From the NCBI RefSeq assembly GCF_004684095.1, contig NZ_SRII01000004.1, positions 409,760 through 473,759 of the forward strand: 64,000 bases of DNA, given 5' to 3'. Every line of letters starts with the position of its first letter. Positions within the stretch are counted from its first letter, which is position 1. Source of the stretch: Hymenobacter sp. UV11 (GTDB lineage Bacteria; Bacteroidota; Bacteroidia; Cytophagales; Hymenobacteraceae). A program made the position numbers and the translations under genes. The notes beneath the pieces were generated by a model. It did no database searches. It saw only the letters and a program-made list of their open reading frames with translations, and was not told where the DNA came from. Positions 1-9,807 of the stretch are shown here, piece after piece.

Positions 1-14
1 CAACTCACATTTGC

Positions 15-3000
15 ATGAAAAGAAAATTACTTCTGACCTGGCTGCTGCTGGCCACGTTGCTGCAGGTGGCACTAGCCCAAACACGGGCGGTGTCGGGCCG
101 GGTTACGGACCAGAAAACCGGCGAAGGTCTACCGGGAGTTACGGTGCTCGTGAAGGGCACTACGAATGGTACTTCTACCGACGCTGACGGCTCGTTTACG
201 TTGGCCGTGCCCCAGGCCGGGGCTACGCTGATATTCTCCTCCATAGGTATGAACAGCGTGGAGCGGCCCGTGGGCAGCGAAACGACCTTTAAAGTGGCGA
301 TGAGCCAGAACTCGCGCGAGCTGAGCGAGGTAGTGGTGACGGCCCTCGGCATTGAGAAGGACAAGCGCACGCTGGGCTACGCTACCCAGGAAATTCAGGG
401 CGGCGCAGTGGCCCAGAAGTCGGAGCCCAACGTGCTGAACGCCCTGCAGGGCAAGGTATCGGGCGTGAACATCACCGGGGCCAGCGGCCTAGCCGGCACG
501 TCTACCAACATCAACATCCGGGGCATTACCTCGCTCACGGGCAGCAACCAGCCGCTGTTCGTGGTGGATGGCATTCCGGTGAGTAACGACACTGACCGCA
601 CCAACGGCGGCGCGGCCGGCACGCTCTACGGTGCCCAAACCGCCAACCGCGCGGCCGACATCGACCCCAACAACATCGCCAATATCAGCATCCTGAAGGG
701 CCCGGCCGCTGCCGCGCTCTACGGCTCGCGCGCCTCGTCGGGCGCCATCCTGATTACGACCAAGTCGGGCGCCAACGTGAACAAGAAGCTGGAGGTAGTA
801 ATAACTACCGGCTATAACTTCCAAAGCGTGATGGGCTTGCCTGATTTTCAAAATGACTATGGCCAGGGCACGGGTGGCACCAATACCACTGCCAGCGGCG
901 CCGGTAATATCCTGACGGGTAGCACCAACTCGTGGGGCCCGCGCTTCGGCACTACCCCCACTCGCGCCAACGGCTTGCTGCTGGCCGATAATAGCACGTT
1001 GCCCTACCAGGCCTACCCAGATAATATCAAGAACTTCTACAAGACGGGTAGCCTCTGGACCAATGGCGTGCAGCTGGCCGGCAACAACGGTACGTCGAAC
1101 TTCTCGCTCAACATCAACAGCACGACCCAGAAGGGCATCGTAGAATCGTCGAACCTGCAGCGCACCAACGTGCAGCTGGGCGGCGGCACCACGCTGCAGA
1201 ATAAAATCCGCCTCACGGGCTCGGTCAACTTCTCGCAAACCGACCAGCTGGCGCCGCAGACCGGCAACGGGGGTAGCGCCTTCGGCACGCTCTCGTCAGT
1301 ACCGCGCAGCTTCGACCTGCAGGGCCAGCCCTACCAGACGGCCACCGGAGGCAACTTGTTTTTCTCAGGCCTCGATAATCCCAACTGGAATCTGCAGAAT
1401 AACAATACGTCCAGCAACGTCACGCGCTTCATCAACGTGGCCAGCATTGGCTACGACTTCTTTCCGTGGCTGAGCGTAACGTACCGGGCCGGCCTCGATA
1501 CCTACACCGACCGCCGCAAGCAGATTGCCGCCATCACGTCGTCGCGTAACCCAACGGGCCTGATTTTCCAGGATAATATCCAGTACGCCGAGTTTACCGG
1601 TGACCTGCTGATTACGGCCAAGAAGGAGAATATCTTCTTGGATAAGCTGAACGCTACCCTGCTCGTGGGCCAGCAAACCAACCAGCGCAAGCGCAACGAG
1701 CAGTACGTGTCGGCGGCTACGCTTTCGCAGCCCGGCTTCTACAACACCATCAACGCGGCCAACTTTACGGGTAGCGGCGAAACCAACTACACGCGCCGCC
1801 TGCTGGGCTACTACGCCGACCTGTCGCTGGCCTACAACAACTACCTGTTCCTAGAAGGTACGGCGCGCGTTGACCGCTCCTCGACCCTGCCCACCACCAA
1901 CAACACCTACCTCTACCCCTCGGTGTCGGCCGGCTTCGTGTTTACCGATGCCTTTAACATCGACTCGGATTTCTTCTCTTATGGTAAGATTCGGGGCAAC
2001 GTGGCGCGGGTAGGCCGCGACGCGGACCCCTACGTGCTCGACACGTACTATGTATCGGGCGGCCAGGGCAACAACGTGGCCAACGTTACTTTCCCCTTCA
2101 ACGGGGTGGTAGGCTTCCGGCCCAGCGCCACCATCGGCGGCGGCCAAACGCTGAAGCCGGAGTTTACCAAGTCGGCCGAAGTGGGCCTGAACCTGGGCTT
2201 CTTTAACAACCGCCTGACCCTGGACGCTACCTACTTCAAAACGGTTAGCTCGAACCAGATTCTGCCCGTGACGCTGCCCGGCACCACCGGCTACACCAGC
2301 TTCTACACCAACGCCGGCCAGCTCGACAACAAAGGCATCGAGCTGCTGGCTACCCTCTCGGCGGTACGCGCTACCTCGGGCTTCACCTGGGATATCTCGG
2401 CCAACTACACCCGCATTCGCAACATGGTAGTGTCGATTTATCCGGGCGTTACCAGCTCTACCATTCCGGGCAGCTCGTTCATCGGCTCGGTGCCTTCCTA
2501 CGTGGTGGGCCAGCCCTACGGCGTTATTCTGGGTCAGAAGAAGGCTACCGCTCCCGACGGCCAGTACCTCATCAACCCCCGCACTGGCCTCTGGGCAACG
2601 GAGCTTAGCTCGCAGGTAACTGCCAACCCCAACGCCGACTGGCAGGGTGGCATCACCAACACTCTGGCTTACAAGGGGATTACGCTCTCCTTCCTGGTTG
2701 ATGCCATCGTGGGCGGCGACATTCTGTCCTTTACCCAAGCGGCGTACAAGTCGGCCGGTATGCTGGCCGAAACCGGCGTATCCCGCGACCAGCCGCGCAT
2801 TATTCCGGGCGTAATTCAGAATGCCGACGGTACCTACCGCCAGAACAACATCCAGGTTGACGCCCAAAGCTACTGGAGCAACCAGGGCCTGCAAAGCGAC
2901 CTCAATGTCTTCGACGGTACGCACTTCACCATGCGTGAAGTATCGCTGGGCTACAACCTGCCCACCGGCCTGCTGACCCACACGCCTTTCGGCAGCGCTT

Positions 3001-3158
3001 CCTTCACGCTATCGGGCCGCAACCTCTTTTACTACGCCCCCAACGCCAACTTCTTCCCCGAAGTGAACACCCAGGGCGCCGGCAACATCCGCAGCCTCGA
3101 CCTGCAGGGCCCGCCCAGCGTGCGCAGCTATGGCGCCTACCTGCGGTTCACTTTCTAA
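15..3158 (+). CDS. SusC/RagA-family TonB-linked outer-membrane protein
   Basis: This is a 1047-residue TonB-dependent transporter that should form the outer-membrane barrel of a SusCD nutrient importer. Residues 1-21 are a signal peptide ending in LALA-Q. Residues about 25-105 are a carboxypeptidase-D regulatory-like domain (VSGRVTD, GLPGVTVLVKG). The plug domain follows at about 115-250, with the family motifs NINIRG, VVDGIP and LYGSRASSGAI. The remainder is barrel and ends in YLRFTF, a typical aromatic C-terminal beta signal. The length is normal for SusC. The SusD partner begins 9 bases downstream, so the two are co-transcribed. The substrate cannot be read from the sequence, and no glycoside hydrolase is nearby. 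Confidence 0.93.
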   Translation: MKRKLLLTWLLLATLLQVALAQTRAVSGRVTDQKTGEGLPGVTVLVKGTTNGTSTDADGSFTLAVPQAGATLIFSSIGMNSVERPVGSETTFKVAMSQNSRELSEVVVTALGIEKDKRTLGYATQEIQGGAVAQKSEPNVLNALQGKVSGVNITGASGLAGTSTNINIRGITSLTGSNQPLFVVDGIPVSNDTDRTNGGAAGTLYGAQTANRAADIDPNNIANISILKGPAAAALYGSRASSGAILITTKSGANVNKKLEVVITTGYNFQSVMGLPDFQNDYGQGTGGTNTTASGAGNILTGSTNSWGPRFGTTPTRANGLLLADNSTLPYQAYPDNIKNFYKTGSLWTNGVQLAGNNGTSNFSLNINSTTQKGIVESSNLQRTNVQLGGGTTLQNKIRLTGSVNFSQTDQLAPQTGNGGSAFGTLSSVPRSFDLQGQPYQTATGGNLFFSGLDNPNWNLQNNNTSSNVTRFINVASIGYDFFPWLSVTYRAGLDTYTDRRKQIAAITSSRNPTGLIFQDNIQYAEFTGDLLITAKKENIFLDKLNATLLVGQQTNQRKRNEQYVSAATLSQPGFYNTINAANFTGSGETNYTRRLLGYYADLSLAYNNYLFLEGTARVDRSSTLPTTNNTYLYPSVSAGFVFTDAFNIDSDFFSYGKIRGNVARVGRDADPYVLDTYYVSGGQGNNVANVTFPFNGVVGFRPSATIGGGQTLKPEFTKSAEVGLNLGFFNNRLTLDATYFKTVSSNQILPVTLPGTTGYTSFYTNAGQLDNKGIELLATLSAVRATSGFTWDISANYTRIRNMVVSIYPGVTSSTIPGSSFIGSVPSYVVGQPYGVILGQKKATAPDGQYLINPRTGLWATELSSQVTANPNADWQGGITNTLAYKGITLSFLVDAIVGGDILSFTQAAYKSAGMLAETGVSRDQPRIIPGVIQNADGTYRQNNIQVDAQSYWSNQGLQSDLNVFDGTHFTMREVSLGYNLPTGLLTHTPFGSASFTLSGRNLFYYAPNANFFPEVNTQGAGNIRSLDLQGPPSVRSYGAYLRFTF

Positions 3159-3167
3159 TCGGCTATC

Positions 3168-4691
3168 ATGAACGTATTTATGAAGAATATTACCTGCTTC
3201 CGGTACGCTGCGCTAGCTGCTACGGCCCTGGCTGCTGCTAGCTGCTCCAAGTTCCTGGACGTCAACGTCAGTCCTAACAACCCCATCACTGTGCAGCCCA
3301 GCGTGCAGCTGCCCACCATTACTATTGGCACCGCTTTCGTAGCTGGCAACACGCTGGGCCGCGATGGTGACCTGTTCATCCAGCACTTTGCCGGCATTGC
3401 CAACCAGCCCTTTACGGAGGATAAATACGCTATTAGCGGCAACTACGACAACGAGTGGCGCGGCGACCTGTACGGCAACAACCTGAACGGCGCCCAGACG
3501 CTCATTGCCAACACGCAGGGTACCAGCCCCGCCTACTCGGGCATTGCCAAGCTCCTCAAGGCCTACAACTTTGCGATGGTGACGGATATGTGGGGCGATG
3601 TGCCCTACTCGCAGGCCCTGCAAGGCCTTACGGTTATCCACCCGGCATTCGACAAGCAGCAGGATATCTACGAAGGCGCTACCGGCATTCAGAGCCTGTT
3701 TGACTTGGTGCGTGAAGGCCTGGCCGACCTCGACAAGCCCGGCACGCTGGCGCCGGGCGCCGACGACGCTGTGTATAAAGGTGACCTCACCAAGTGGAAA
3801 AAGATGGGTAATATGCTGCTGCTAAAGTTTGCTAATACCGTCAGCAAGAAAGACCCGGTACTGGCCGCCAAGGTGATAAACGAAGTGCTGACAAAGGGGG
3901 CCGACGGTACCGCGGCCATCTATGCCAATGCCGATGACTTCGCGGTGCCCTTCGGCACGGCGGTGGGCAATACCAACCCGTTCTACTCGTACAACGTCAC
4001 GAACCGCCCCAACGACCAGATGGCCAGCACGCGCTTCCTGGACTCGCTGGCGGCGTACAAGGACCCCCGGATGCCGAAGTACTTTACCACTACTCCCGCT
4101 AACACGGCCCCGACCGAAACTACGGTTTTTGGCAAGTTTACAGGTATTGAGAACGGTAGCAACGCCACCGCTCCGGTGCGGGCCAACCGCTCGCTCTACA
4201 ACACCTACGTGCTGGGCAACGCCGGTGAGGCGCCGGTGCGCCTGCTCACCAATTTCCAGCGGTGCTTTATCTTGGCCGAGGCCGTTATCACGCTCAAAAC
4301 GCCGGGCATTGCCGACTCGCTCTACAAGCAGGGTATTCGCGCGTCGATGCAGGAAACCGGTCTTAGCCAAGGAGATATCAATAGTTACTTCAAGGCCAAT
4401 CCGGCCATCGTGACCCTCAGCGGCACCGATGCCCATAAAGTCAACCAGATTATCCGCCAGAAATGGACGGCCTGGGTCGGCAATGGCTACGAGGCCTGGA
4501 ACGACTACCGCCGCACGGGCTACCCCCGACTGCAGCCCGCACTCAACGTGTCGTTTACGCCCAATATCCCGCAGCGCCTGCTCTACCCCCCCTCCGAGGT
4601 GGCCGCCAACGGCGACAACATGCCGACGGTAACCATCGCTACCCCCGTGTGGTGGACCAGCACTCCCAATCCGCTTTATTATGCCAATTAA
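3168..4691 (+). CDS. SusD/RagB-family surface lipoprotein
   Basis: This 507-residue protein is the substrate-capturing lid of the SusC barrel encoded just upstream. An alternative ATG at 3180 gives a cleaner signal peptide (MKNITCFRYAALAATALAAA) before the lipobox AASC, so either start is possible. The body has SusD-type features: the segment around AYNFAMVTDMWGDVPYSQAL, and a C-terminal NGYEAWNDYRRTGYPRL that matches SusD-like_2 proteins. The protein should be lipid-anchored on the outer face of the outer membrane. The substrate is unknown. The family call is firm. Confidence 0.92.
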   Translation: MNVFMKNITCFRYAALAATALAAASCSKFLDVNVSPNNPITVQPSVQLPTITIGTAFVAGNTLGRDGDLFIQHFAGIANQPFTEDKYAISGNYDNEWRGDLYGNNLNGAQTLIANTQGTSPAYSGIAKLLKAYNFAMVTDMWGDVPYSQALQGLTVIHPAFDKQQDIYEGATGIQSLFDLVREGLADLDKPGTLAPGADDAVYKGDLTKWKKMGNMLLLKFANTVSKKDPVLAAKVINEVLTKGADGTAAIYANADDFAVPFGTAVGNTNPFYSYNVTNRPNDQMASTRFLDSLAAYKDPRMPKYFTTTPANTAPTETTVFGKFTGIENGSNATAPVRANRSLYNTYVLGNAGEAPVRLLTNFQRCFILAEAVITLKTPGIADSLYKQGIRASMQETGLSQGDINSYFKANPAIVTLSGTDAHKVNQIIRQKWTAWVGNGYEAWNDYRRTGYPRLQPALNVSFTPNIPQRLLYPPSEVAANGDNMPTVTIATPVWWTSTPNPLYYAN

Positions 4692-4692
4692 G

Positions 4693-5292
4693 ATGAAAAA
4701 AATAGCTACTCAGCTCGCGTTGCTGCTCGTGCTGGCCGTCGGTTTTTCGGCTTGTAAGAAGGACTACGGCAATCACCTGGCCCCGTTGCAGGACAGTATT
4801 GCGGCCATTCCGGTCACCGTTACCAACCAAGTGTATTTCGAGCGCTTCCCCGTCGTCACCACCACCGTGGGCGCCGATGGCAACGGTACCTTCTCGATTG
4901 CCTTCAGCATTCCGGCCGACAAGGGTAAAATCAAGGAAATCACCAAGGTAGCGACTGGCAACAGCGGCGTCGAATACCTGCAGAGCAACCTGTACCCCAA
5001 CTACCTGCTTACCCCGGTAGCCGGCAACGGCACGAATACTATCACTTTCAGTTCGGACCTAAACGCGGTACGCAGCTACGTGACGCGCCTCAACGCGGTG
5101 TTCCCGACTCTGCCCGCTGGCTCTACCAAAACGGCAGCCTTTGCCTTCACCGGCACCTCGACCGGCGGCGCGGGTACCCTCACGCCCAACGCCAACGCCC
5201 AGACGCCCAATCAGCTACGCTTCTTCTTCCTCATCACCCTGGAAGACGGTACGCAGCTTATCACCACTGAAGTAGACGTGCGCCTGCTGTAA
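4693..5292 (+). CDS. Surface lipoprotein, third gene of the SusCD operon
   Basis: This is a lipoprotein of about 199 residues with signal peptide MKKIATQLALLLVLAVGFSA and lipobox FSAC. An upstream in-frame ATG at 4681 lies inside susD. The ATG at 4693, directly after the susD stop, gives a proper lipoprotein signal and is preferred. The mature part is rich in Thr, Ala and beta-forming residues and resembles the small extra lipoproteins (SusE-like or DUF1735/DUF4843-like) that accompany SusCD pairs. No domain is recognised with certainty. The position suggests help with substrate capture at the cell surface. Confidence 0.75.
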   Translation: MKKIATQLALLLVLAVGFSACKKDYGNHLAPLQDSIAAIPVTVTNQVYFERFPVVTTTVGADGNGTFSIAFSIPADKGKIKEITKVATGNSGVEYLQSNLYPNYLLTPVAGNGTNTITFSSDLNAVRSYVTRLNAVFPTLPAGSTKTAAFAFTGTSTGGAGTLTPNANAQTPNQLRFFFLITLEDGTQLITTEVDVRLL

Positions 5293-5316
5293 AACGGCCC
5301 GCAACTGCAGCATACG

Positions 5317-5350
5317 AAAAGAGCCCCGGCAGTATTGCCGGGGCTCTTTT
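5317..5350. terminator. Bidirectional terminator between the SusCD operon and metX
   Basis: A perfect 10-bp stem (GAGCCCCGGC with its complement) has a 6-base loop and is flanked by AAAA on one side and TTTT on the other. It lies 25 bases past the lipoprotein stop and 24 bases past the metX stop on the other strand. It can end transcription from both convergent operons. Confidence 0.9.
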
Positions 5351-5373
5351 GTTGCAAACTGGGGGGTAGGGAC

Positions 5374-6405
5374 CTACGCGGCCAGGGCGGCGGCGTAAAA
5401 CACCTCAAGCTGCTGCATTATCTGCTTGATTTCCAGCAAAAAGCCATCGTGCCCGTAGCCCGACTCCAGCTCGCCGTAGATAGCGCCCGCGATGCCCTGC
5501 GCCAGCTCGCGCTGCTCGGCCAGCGGAAAGAGCACGTCGGAGGTGATGCCCAGCACCAGCGTGCGCGCCCGAATGCGGGCCAGCGCCGGCCCTACCCCCC
5601 CCCGGCCGCGCCCCAGGTGGTGAGTGTCCATGGCCCGGCTCAGGGTCACGTAGCTGTAGGCGTTGAAGCGGGCCACGAGCTTATTGCCCTGGTAGCGCTG
5701 GTAGCTGCTGGCGCGGTAGTCGCGCAGGCGCGGGTCGGCCTCGTCGTCGGTCTGGGTGGTGTTATAAGCCTCGTAGCCGCGGTAGCTGAGCAGGGCTACG
5801 GCGCGGGCGGCGCGCAGGCCCGCGCTACCCCCCTCCGGCGCGTGGGCGTGGTAGGTGGGGTCGGCCTCAATGGCCAGCCGCTGCGCCTCGTTAAAGGCAA
5901 TGCCCCAGGCCGAGTGCCGGGCATTGGTAGCAATAACTACCAGGTGCTGAATGAGCTGCGGCTGCGCCAAGGCCCACTCCAGCGCCTGCTGCCCGCCCAG
6001 GGAGCCACCGATAATGGTATGAATGCGGGCCAGCCCCAGGTGCTGCCGCAGCGCCTCATGCGCGGCCGCCAGGTCCCGGATGGTGAGCAGCGGAAACTCC
6101 TCGTAGCGCGGGGCGCCGGTGGCCGGGTCTATATCGAGCGGGCTGGTGCTGCCGTAGCACGACCCCAGCACGTTGGCGCACACGATGTACCAGTCGGCCG
6201 GGTCAAAAAAGCAGCCCGGCCCAAACAAGCCCGCCCACCAGTCCAGCACATCGGCATTGGCCGTGAGGGCGTGGCACACCCACACCACGTTGTCGCGCGC
6301 GGCGTTGAGCTGGCCCCAGGTGCGGTAGGCCACCTGGCCGCCAGCCAGCGTGGCCCCACTCTCGAGCGGAAAGGGGGTAGGGAGGGGGAAAGATAAATCG
6401 GGCAT
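5374..6405 (-). CDS. metX: Homoserine O-acetyltransferase
   Basis: MetX transfers acetyl from acetyl-CoA to homoserine, the activation step for methionine synthesis by direct sulfhydrylation. The product is an alpha/beta hydrolase of about 343 residues. The nucleophile elbow reads GGSLGGQQALEWA, and the catalytic His is in SGYGHDGFLLE near the C-terminus. The motif HALTANAD near the N-terminus is also typical of the family. A longer frame opens at 6480 but would run through a terminator hairpin, so the ATG at 6405 (MPDLSFPLP) is preferred. The gene follows metY, which encodes the next enzyme of the pathway. Confidence 0.93.
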   Translation of the reverse strand: MPDLSFPLPTPFPLESGATLAGGQVAYRTWGQLNAARDNVVWVCHALTANADVLDWWAGLFGPGCFFDPADWYIVCANVLGSCYGSTSPLDIDPATGAPRYEEFPLLTIRDLAAAHEALRQHLGLARIHTIIGGSLGGQQALEWALAQPQLIQHLVVIATNARHSAWGIAFNEAQRLAIEADPTYHAHAPEGGSAGLRAARAVALLSYRGYEAYNTTQTDDEADPRLRDYRASSYQRYQGNKLVARFNAYSYVTLSRAMDTHHLGRGRGGVGPALARIRARTLVLGITSDVLFPLAEQRELAQGIAGAIYGELESGYGHDGFLLEIKQIMQQLEVFYAAALAA

Positions 6406-6444
6406 AGCGGCGGATAGACTAGAAAGAGCAAAGGCACTACAACG

Positions 6445-6481
6445 CAAAATGGTGCCACCGCCCAGAGGCAGTGGCACCATT
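6445..6481 (-). terminator. Hairpin with T-run between metY and metX
   Basis: On the minus strand an 11-bp stem (AATGGTGCCAC with its complement) is followed by TTTT. It lies just after the metY stop at 6499 and 40 bases before the preferred metX start. It looks like an intrinsic terminator that would lower metX expression relative to metY, or a processing or stabilising hairpin inside the operon. Confidence 0.7.
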
Positions 6482-6498
6482 GCTAAGAGCTTGATAAC

Positions 6499-7941
<1,443 letters not shown>

Positions 7942-7945
7942 CTAC

Positions 7946-8629
7946 CTAAGCCGGAATAGCCACCGGCAGTTGCGCCAGCGCGGCCAGCAAGGTCGCCGGG
8001 TCGGGCCGGTGCTTGAAGTTGGCCTCCACCTGCGCCCAGGCAATTACGCCGTCGGTGCCGATGAGGAAGGTGGCCGTGAGCGGCAGCTCGTCGTCGGTGG
8101 TCCCGTTATAGGCGGCCAGGTCAATGCCCACGCTACGCAGCGTCTCGGCCACCTCGGCGCCTACCCCATAGGCCAGGCCGTACTGCCGGGCCACGGCGTT
8201 GCCGGCGTCGCTCAGCACCGGAAAGGTTAGTTCTTTCTCGCTGGCCGTCAAGCTAGTAAAGTCGGGGGTTTGGGGCGATATGGCTACCAGCGTGGCATCG
8301 TATTGGGCAAGCTCGGGTAAGATTTGCTGGTAGGCGCGCAGCTGCACGTTGCAGTAGGGGCACCAGTTGCCGCGGTAAAACGTGAGCACCACCGGGCCTT
8401 GCTCCAGCAGCGCAGCCAGGGTTTGGGGCTGGCCGGCCGCGTCGGGCAGGCTGAAGTTGGGGGCCGATTGGCCGGCGGCAAGGGCGTGGCGGACAATACC
8501 AGCGGCTTCAGTGCGGGCAATACCGCCGTCGATGCTGCGGGCGGCGGTGGGGGGTAGGGCGGTGGCCAGGTGCTGGGCCGTGGCCGTAAGGGCTTGCTGA
8601 AAGGCGGTAGCGGAAACGAGGGTAGACAT
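7946..8629 (-). CDS. Peroxiredoxin-like (AhpC/TSA family) thiol protein
   Basis: This is a 227-residue thioredoxin-fold protein. The active-site segment is TFYRGNWCPYCNVQL, where the first Cys of the CPYC pair sits where peroxiredoxins carry the peroxidatic Cys. It probably reduces peroxides or disulfides in the cytoplasm, since no signal peptide is visible. It is the first full-length gene after the SAM riboswitch leader and lies 61 bases before metY, so it is likely co-transcribed with the methionine genes. That links a thiol-redox protein to sulfur supply. The family call is secure; the substrate is not known. Confidence 0.85.
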   Translation of the reverse strand: MSTLVSATAFQQALTATAQHLATALPPTAARSIDGGIARTEAAGIVRHALAAGQSAPNFSLPDAAGQPQTLAALLEQGPVVLTFYRGNWCPYCNVQLRAYQQILPELAQYDATLVAISPQTPDFTSLTASEKELTFPVLSDAGNAVARQYGLAYGVGAEVAETLRSVGIDLAAYNGTTDDELPLTATFLIGTDGVIAWAQVEANFKHRPDPATLLAALAQLPVAIPA

Positions 8630-8842
8630 GACAAGTAACGGGAAGTAGCTGCGAGAAAAAAGTTTTTGTCAAACTCCGTGCTGTTGGCTGGTTCGCGGCT
8701 TCGGGTGGGGGTAGGCAAGCAATTAGATTGCTAAATACTTGCTAGCTAATAAGTTGACTTTGCAGTGACTATATCAAGCGGCAGGCGCCGGGGCCAAGCC
8801 AGCCGGCGGAAGCAATACCCACAAAAGAAGCGGAGCGAATAG

Positions 8843-8864
8843 CGCCAGAGGCGTTAGCCTTGGC
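8843..8864 (-). promoter_or_regulatory. Hairpin overlapping the end of the Cys-rich leader frame
   Basis: The minus-strand sequence GCCAAGGC-TAAC-GCCTCTGGC can fold into a short stem with a small bulge. Its 5' arm begins in the last of four Cys codons and spans the stop codon of the leader frame. A ribosome paused on the Cys codons would block this fold, which suits attenuation. There is no clear T-run after it, so the mechanism is inference. Confidence 0.4.
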
Positions 8865-8994
8865 AACAACAGCACATTCGCATTCGCCCGGCTGCGGAAG
8901 CCGGGCCAGCTACGGCCGATTGCAGAGAGTTTCCCAGGCTGCGCACCGAAGCGGCAGGGTAGGAAGGAGCAGCGAAAAAGGATGCGTGTGCCAT
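8854..8994 (-). CDS. Short leader reading frame ending in four Cys codons
   Basis: This small frame lies in the leader of the methionine operon, just downstream of the SAM riboswitch. From ATG 8994 it encodes 46 residues (MAHASFFAAP...) and ends MRMCCCCQG-stop. A shorter version could start at the internal ATG at 8883 and give only those nine residues. The four codons TGC TGT TGT TGC at 8874-8863 sit directly before the stop and next to a hairpin. Poly-Cys leader peptides are known in other bacteria as cysteine sensors before sulfur genes. The same role is inferred here. The protein itself need not have a function, and no ribosome binding site stands out. Confidence 0.5.
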   Translation of the reverse strand: MAHASFFAAPSYPAASVRSLGNSLQSAVAGPASAAGRMRMCCCCQG

Positions 8995-9002
8995 GGTACT
9001 CG

Positions 9003-9119
9003 GTTTATAGCCCCCCAGGCTGCGGCGAGCAGCTACTGGGGTAGGAATTGGCACCTTTCAGCGGGTGAAGGTTGCCAGCGGGTCACGGAGCCTAATCTCT
9101 CGCCGCTTCTGTATAAAAC
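9003..9119 (-). ncRNA. SAM-I-type riboswitch (S-box) of the methionine operon
   Basis: On the minus strand the leader contains the S-box core in order: a purine-rich segment GCGGCGAGAGATTAGG, GACCCGCTGGCAACC, a P3-type hairpin, then AGGTGCCAATTCC. A P1 stem can form between TTTTATA near 9116 and TATAAAC at 9009-9003. SAM binding normally switches such leaders off. The downstream genes (peroxiredoxin-like, metY, metX) make homocysteine, which fits methionine/SAM feedback. The P2 and P4 stems were not checked by folding. Confidence 0.88.
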
Positions 9120-9168
9120 TTACTAAAACTGCCCCGCCTGCTGCGGGGGAGTACCGGATTGGTGAGGG

Positions 9169-9198
9169 CAAATATAAGCAGTGCGTTTACTTATGCAA
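9169..9198 (-). promoter_or_regulatory. Bacteroidota-type promoter of the methionine operon
   Basis: The minus strand has TTG (9198-9196), a 19-base spacer and TATATTTG (9176-9169). This matches the Bacteroidota sigma-factor consensus TTG / TAnnTTTG. Transcription would begin near 9162, about 40 bases before the riboswitch. Confidence 0.8.
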
Positions 9199-9215
9199 GA
9201 AAACCAAGAAAAAAA

Positions 9216-9279
9216 TGTAAGGTAAGCTTTAGCTTGCCATAATTCTTCTCACCGACGGCAAGCTAAAGCTTACCCTACA
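9216..9279. repeat. Intergenic inverted repeat
   Basis: The arms GGTAAGCTTTAGCTTGCC (9221-9238) and its exact complement (9257-9274) are separated by 18 bases. They extend to 23-base arms with one mismatch. The element lies between the LysM gene terminator and the methionine promoter. It has no T-run, so it is more likely a REP-like element than a terminator. Confidence 0.8.
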
Positions 9280-9285
9280 CTATAA

Positions 9286-9321
9286 ACAAAAAGGCCACCC
9301 CAATGCTGGAGTGGCTTTTCT
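9286..9321 (-). terminator. Terminator of the LysM gene
   Basis: Read on the minus strand, a GCCAC/GTGGC stem with an imperfect inner part and a 6-base loop is followed by CTTTTTG. It begins about 25 bases after the LysM protein stop codon. Confidence 0.75.
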
Positions 9322-9344
9322 CACCTTTTTTCTGCAAAAAGTAC

Positions 9345-9632
9345 CTAGATACTAGGTAGGGTTAACTCCTGACCCACTTCAATGTGGTCGGGGTTACTGC
9401 CGATGATGGCCTTGTTGGCCTCGTATATCTGGTGCCACTTAGCGGCGTCGCCGTAGTGGTTTTTAGCAATCTTGGAAAGCGAGTCGCCGCTCACTACGGT
9501 GTAGGAAGTACCAGCGGCAGCCGCATCAGCAGGTTGGGCGCTGTTGCCGAAAAAGTCGGTGCCAGTACCCGTAGTAGCCGGAGCAACGGGCTTTTTATCA
9601 CCTTCATTATTCAAAAAATCGAGCAAGCCCAT
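9345..9632 (-). CDS. Small LysM-domain protein
   Basis: This is a 95-residue protein starting MGLLDFLNNEG. A longer frame opens at 9671, but this ATG is the usual N-terminus of such proteins. The C-terminal half (residues about 45-95) is one LysM domain: SYTVVSGDSLSKIAKNHYGD, then WHQIYEANKAII and VGQELTLP. LysM binds peptidoglycan or related glycans. There is no signal peptide, as in the YgaU/LysM group of cytoplasmic or periplasm-associated stress proteins. The role is unknown. Confidence 0.85.
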   Translation of the reverse strand: MGLLDFLNNEGDKKPVAPATTGTGTDFFGNSAQPADAAAAGTSYTVVSGDSLSKIAKNHYGDAAKWHQIYEANKAIIGSNPDHIEVGQELTLPSI

Positions 9633-9807
9633 GTGACTAGTGCGGTTAGTGTGAGAAAGAATAGCTGCCACAGCGGTGCTGGGTGGCTTTGAGCCTTTTA
9701 CGGGGGTAGGGGGGCAAGGTTACTACGCATAACTAAAAAAAAAGCAGTGCGTAAGCAGAGCCGTATTCACCAGCGCTTTTCCTTTCACCTTCTTTTTTCT
9801 TTCCCCC

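Noticed and set aside
489..1238. 249-residue minus-strand reading frame inside susC
   Set aside because: It is a shadow of the susC gene in another frame, has no recognisable motif, and is overlaid completely by a strong family match on the + strand.
8640..8843. Intrinsic terminator expected as expression platform of the SAM riboswitch
   Set aside because: GC-rich potential stems exist near 8770-8815, but none is followed by a convincing T-run, so no terminator is annotated there.
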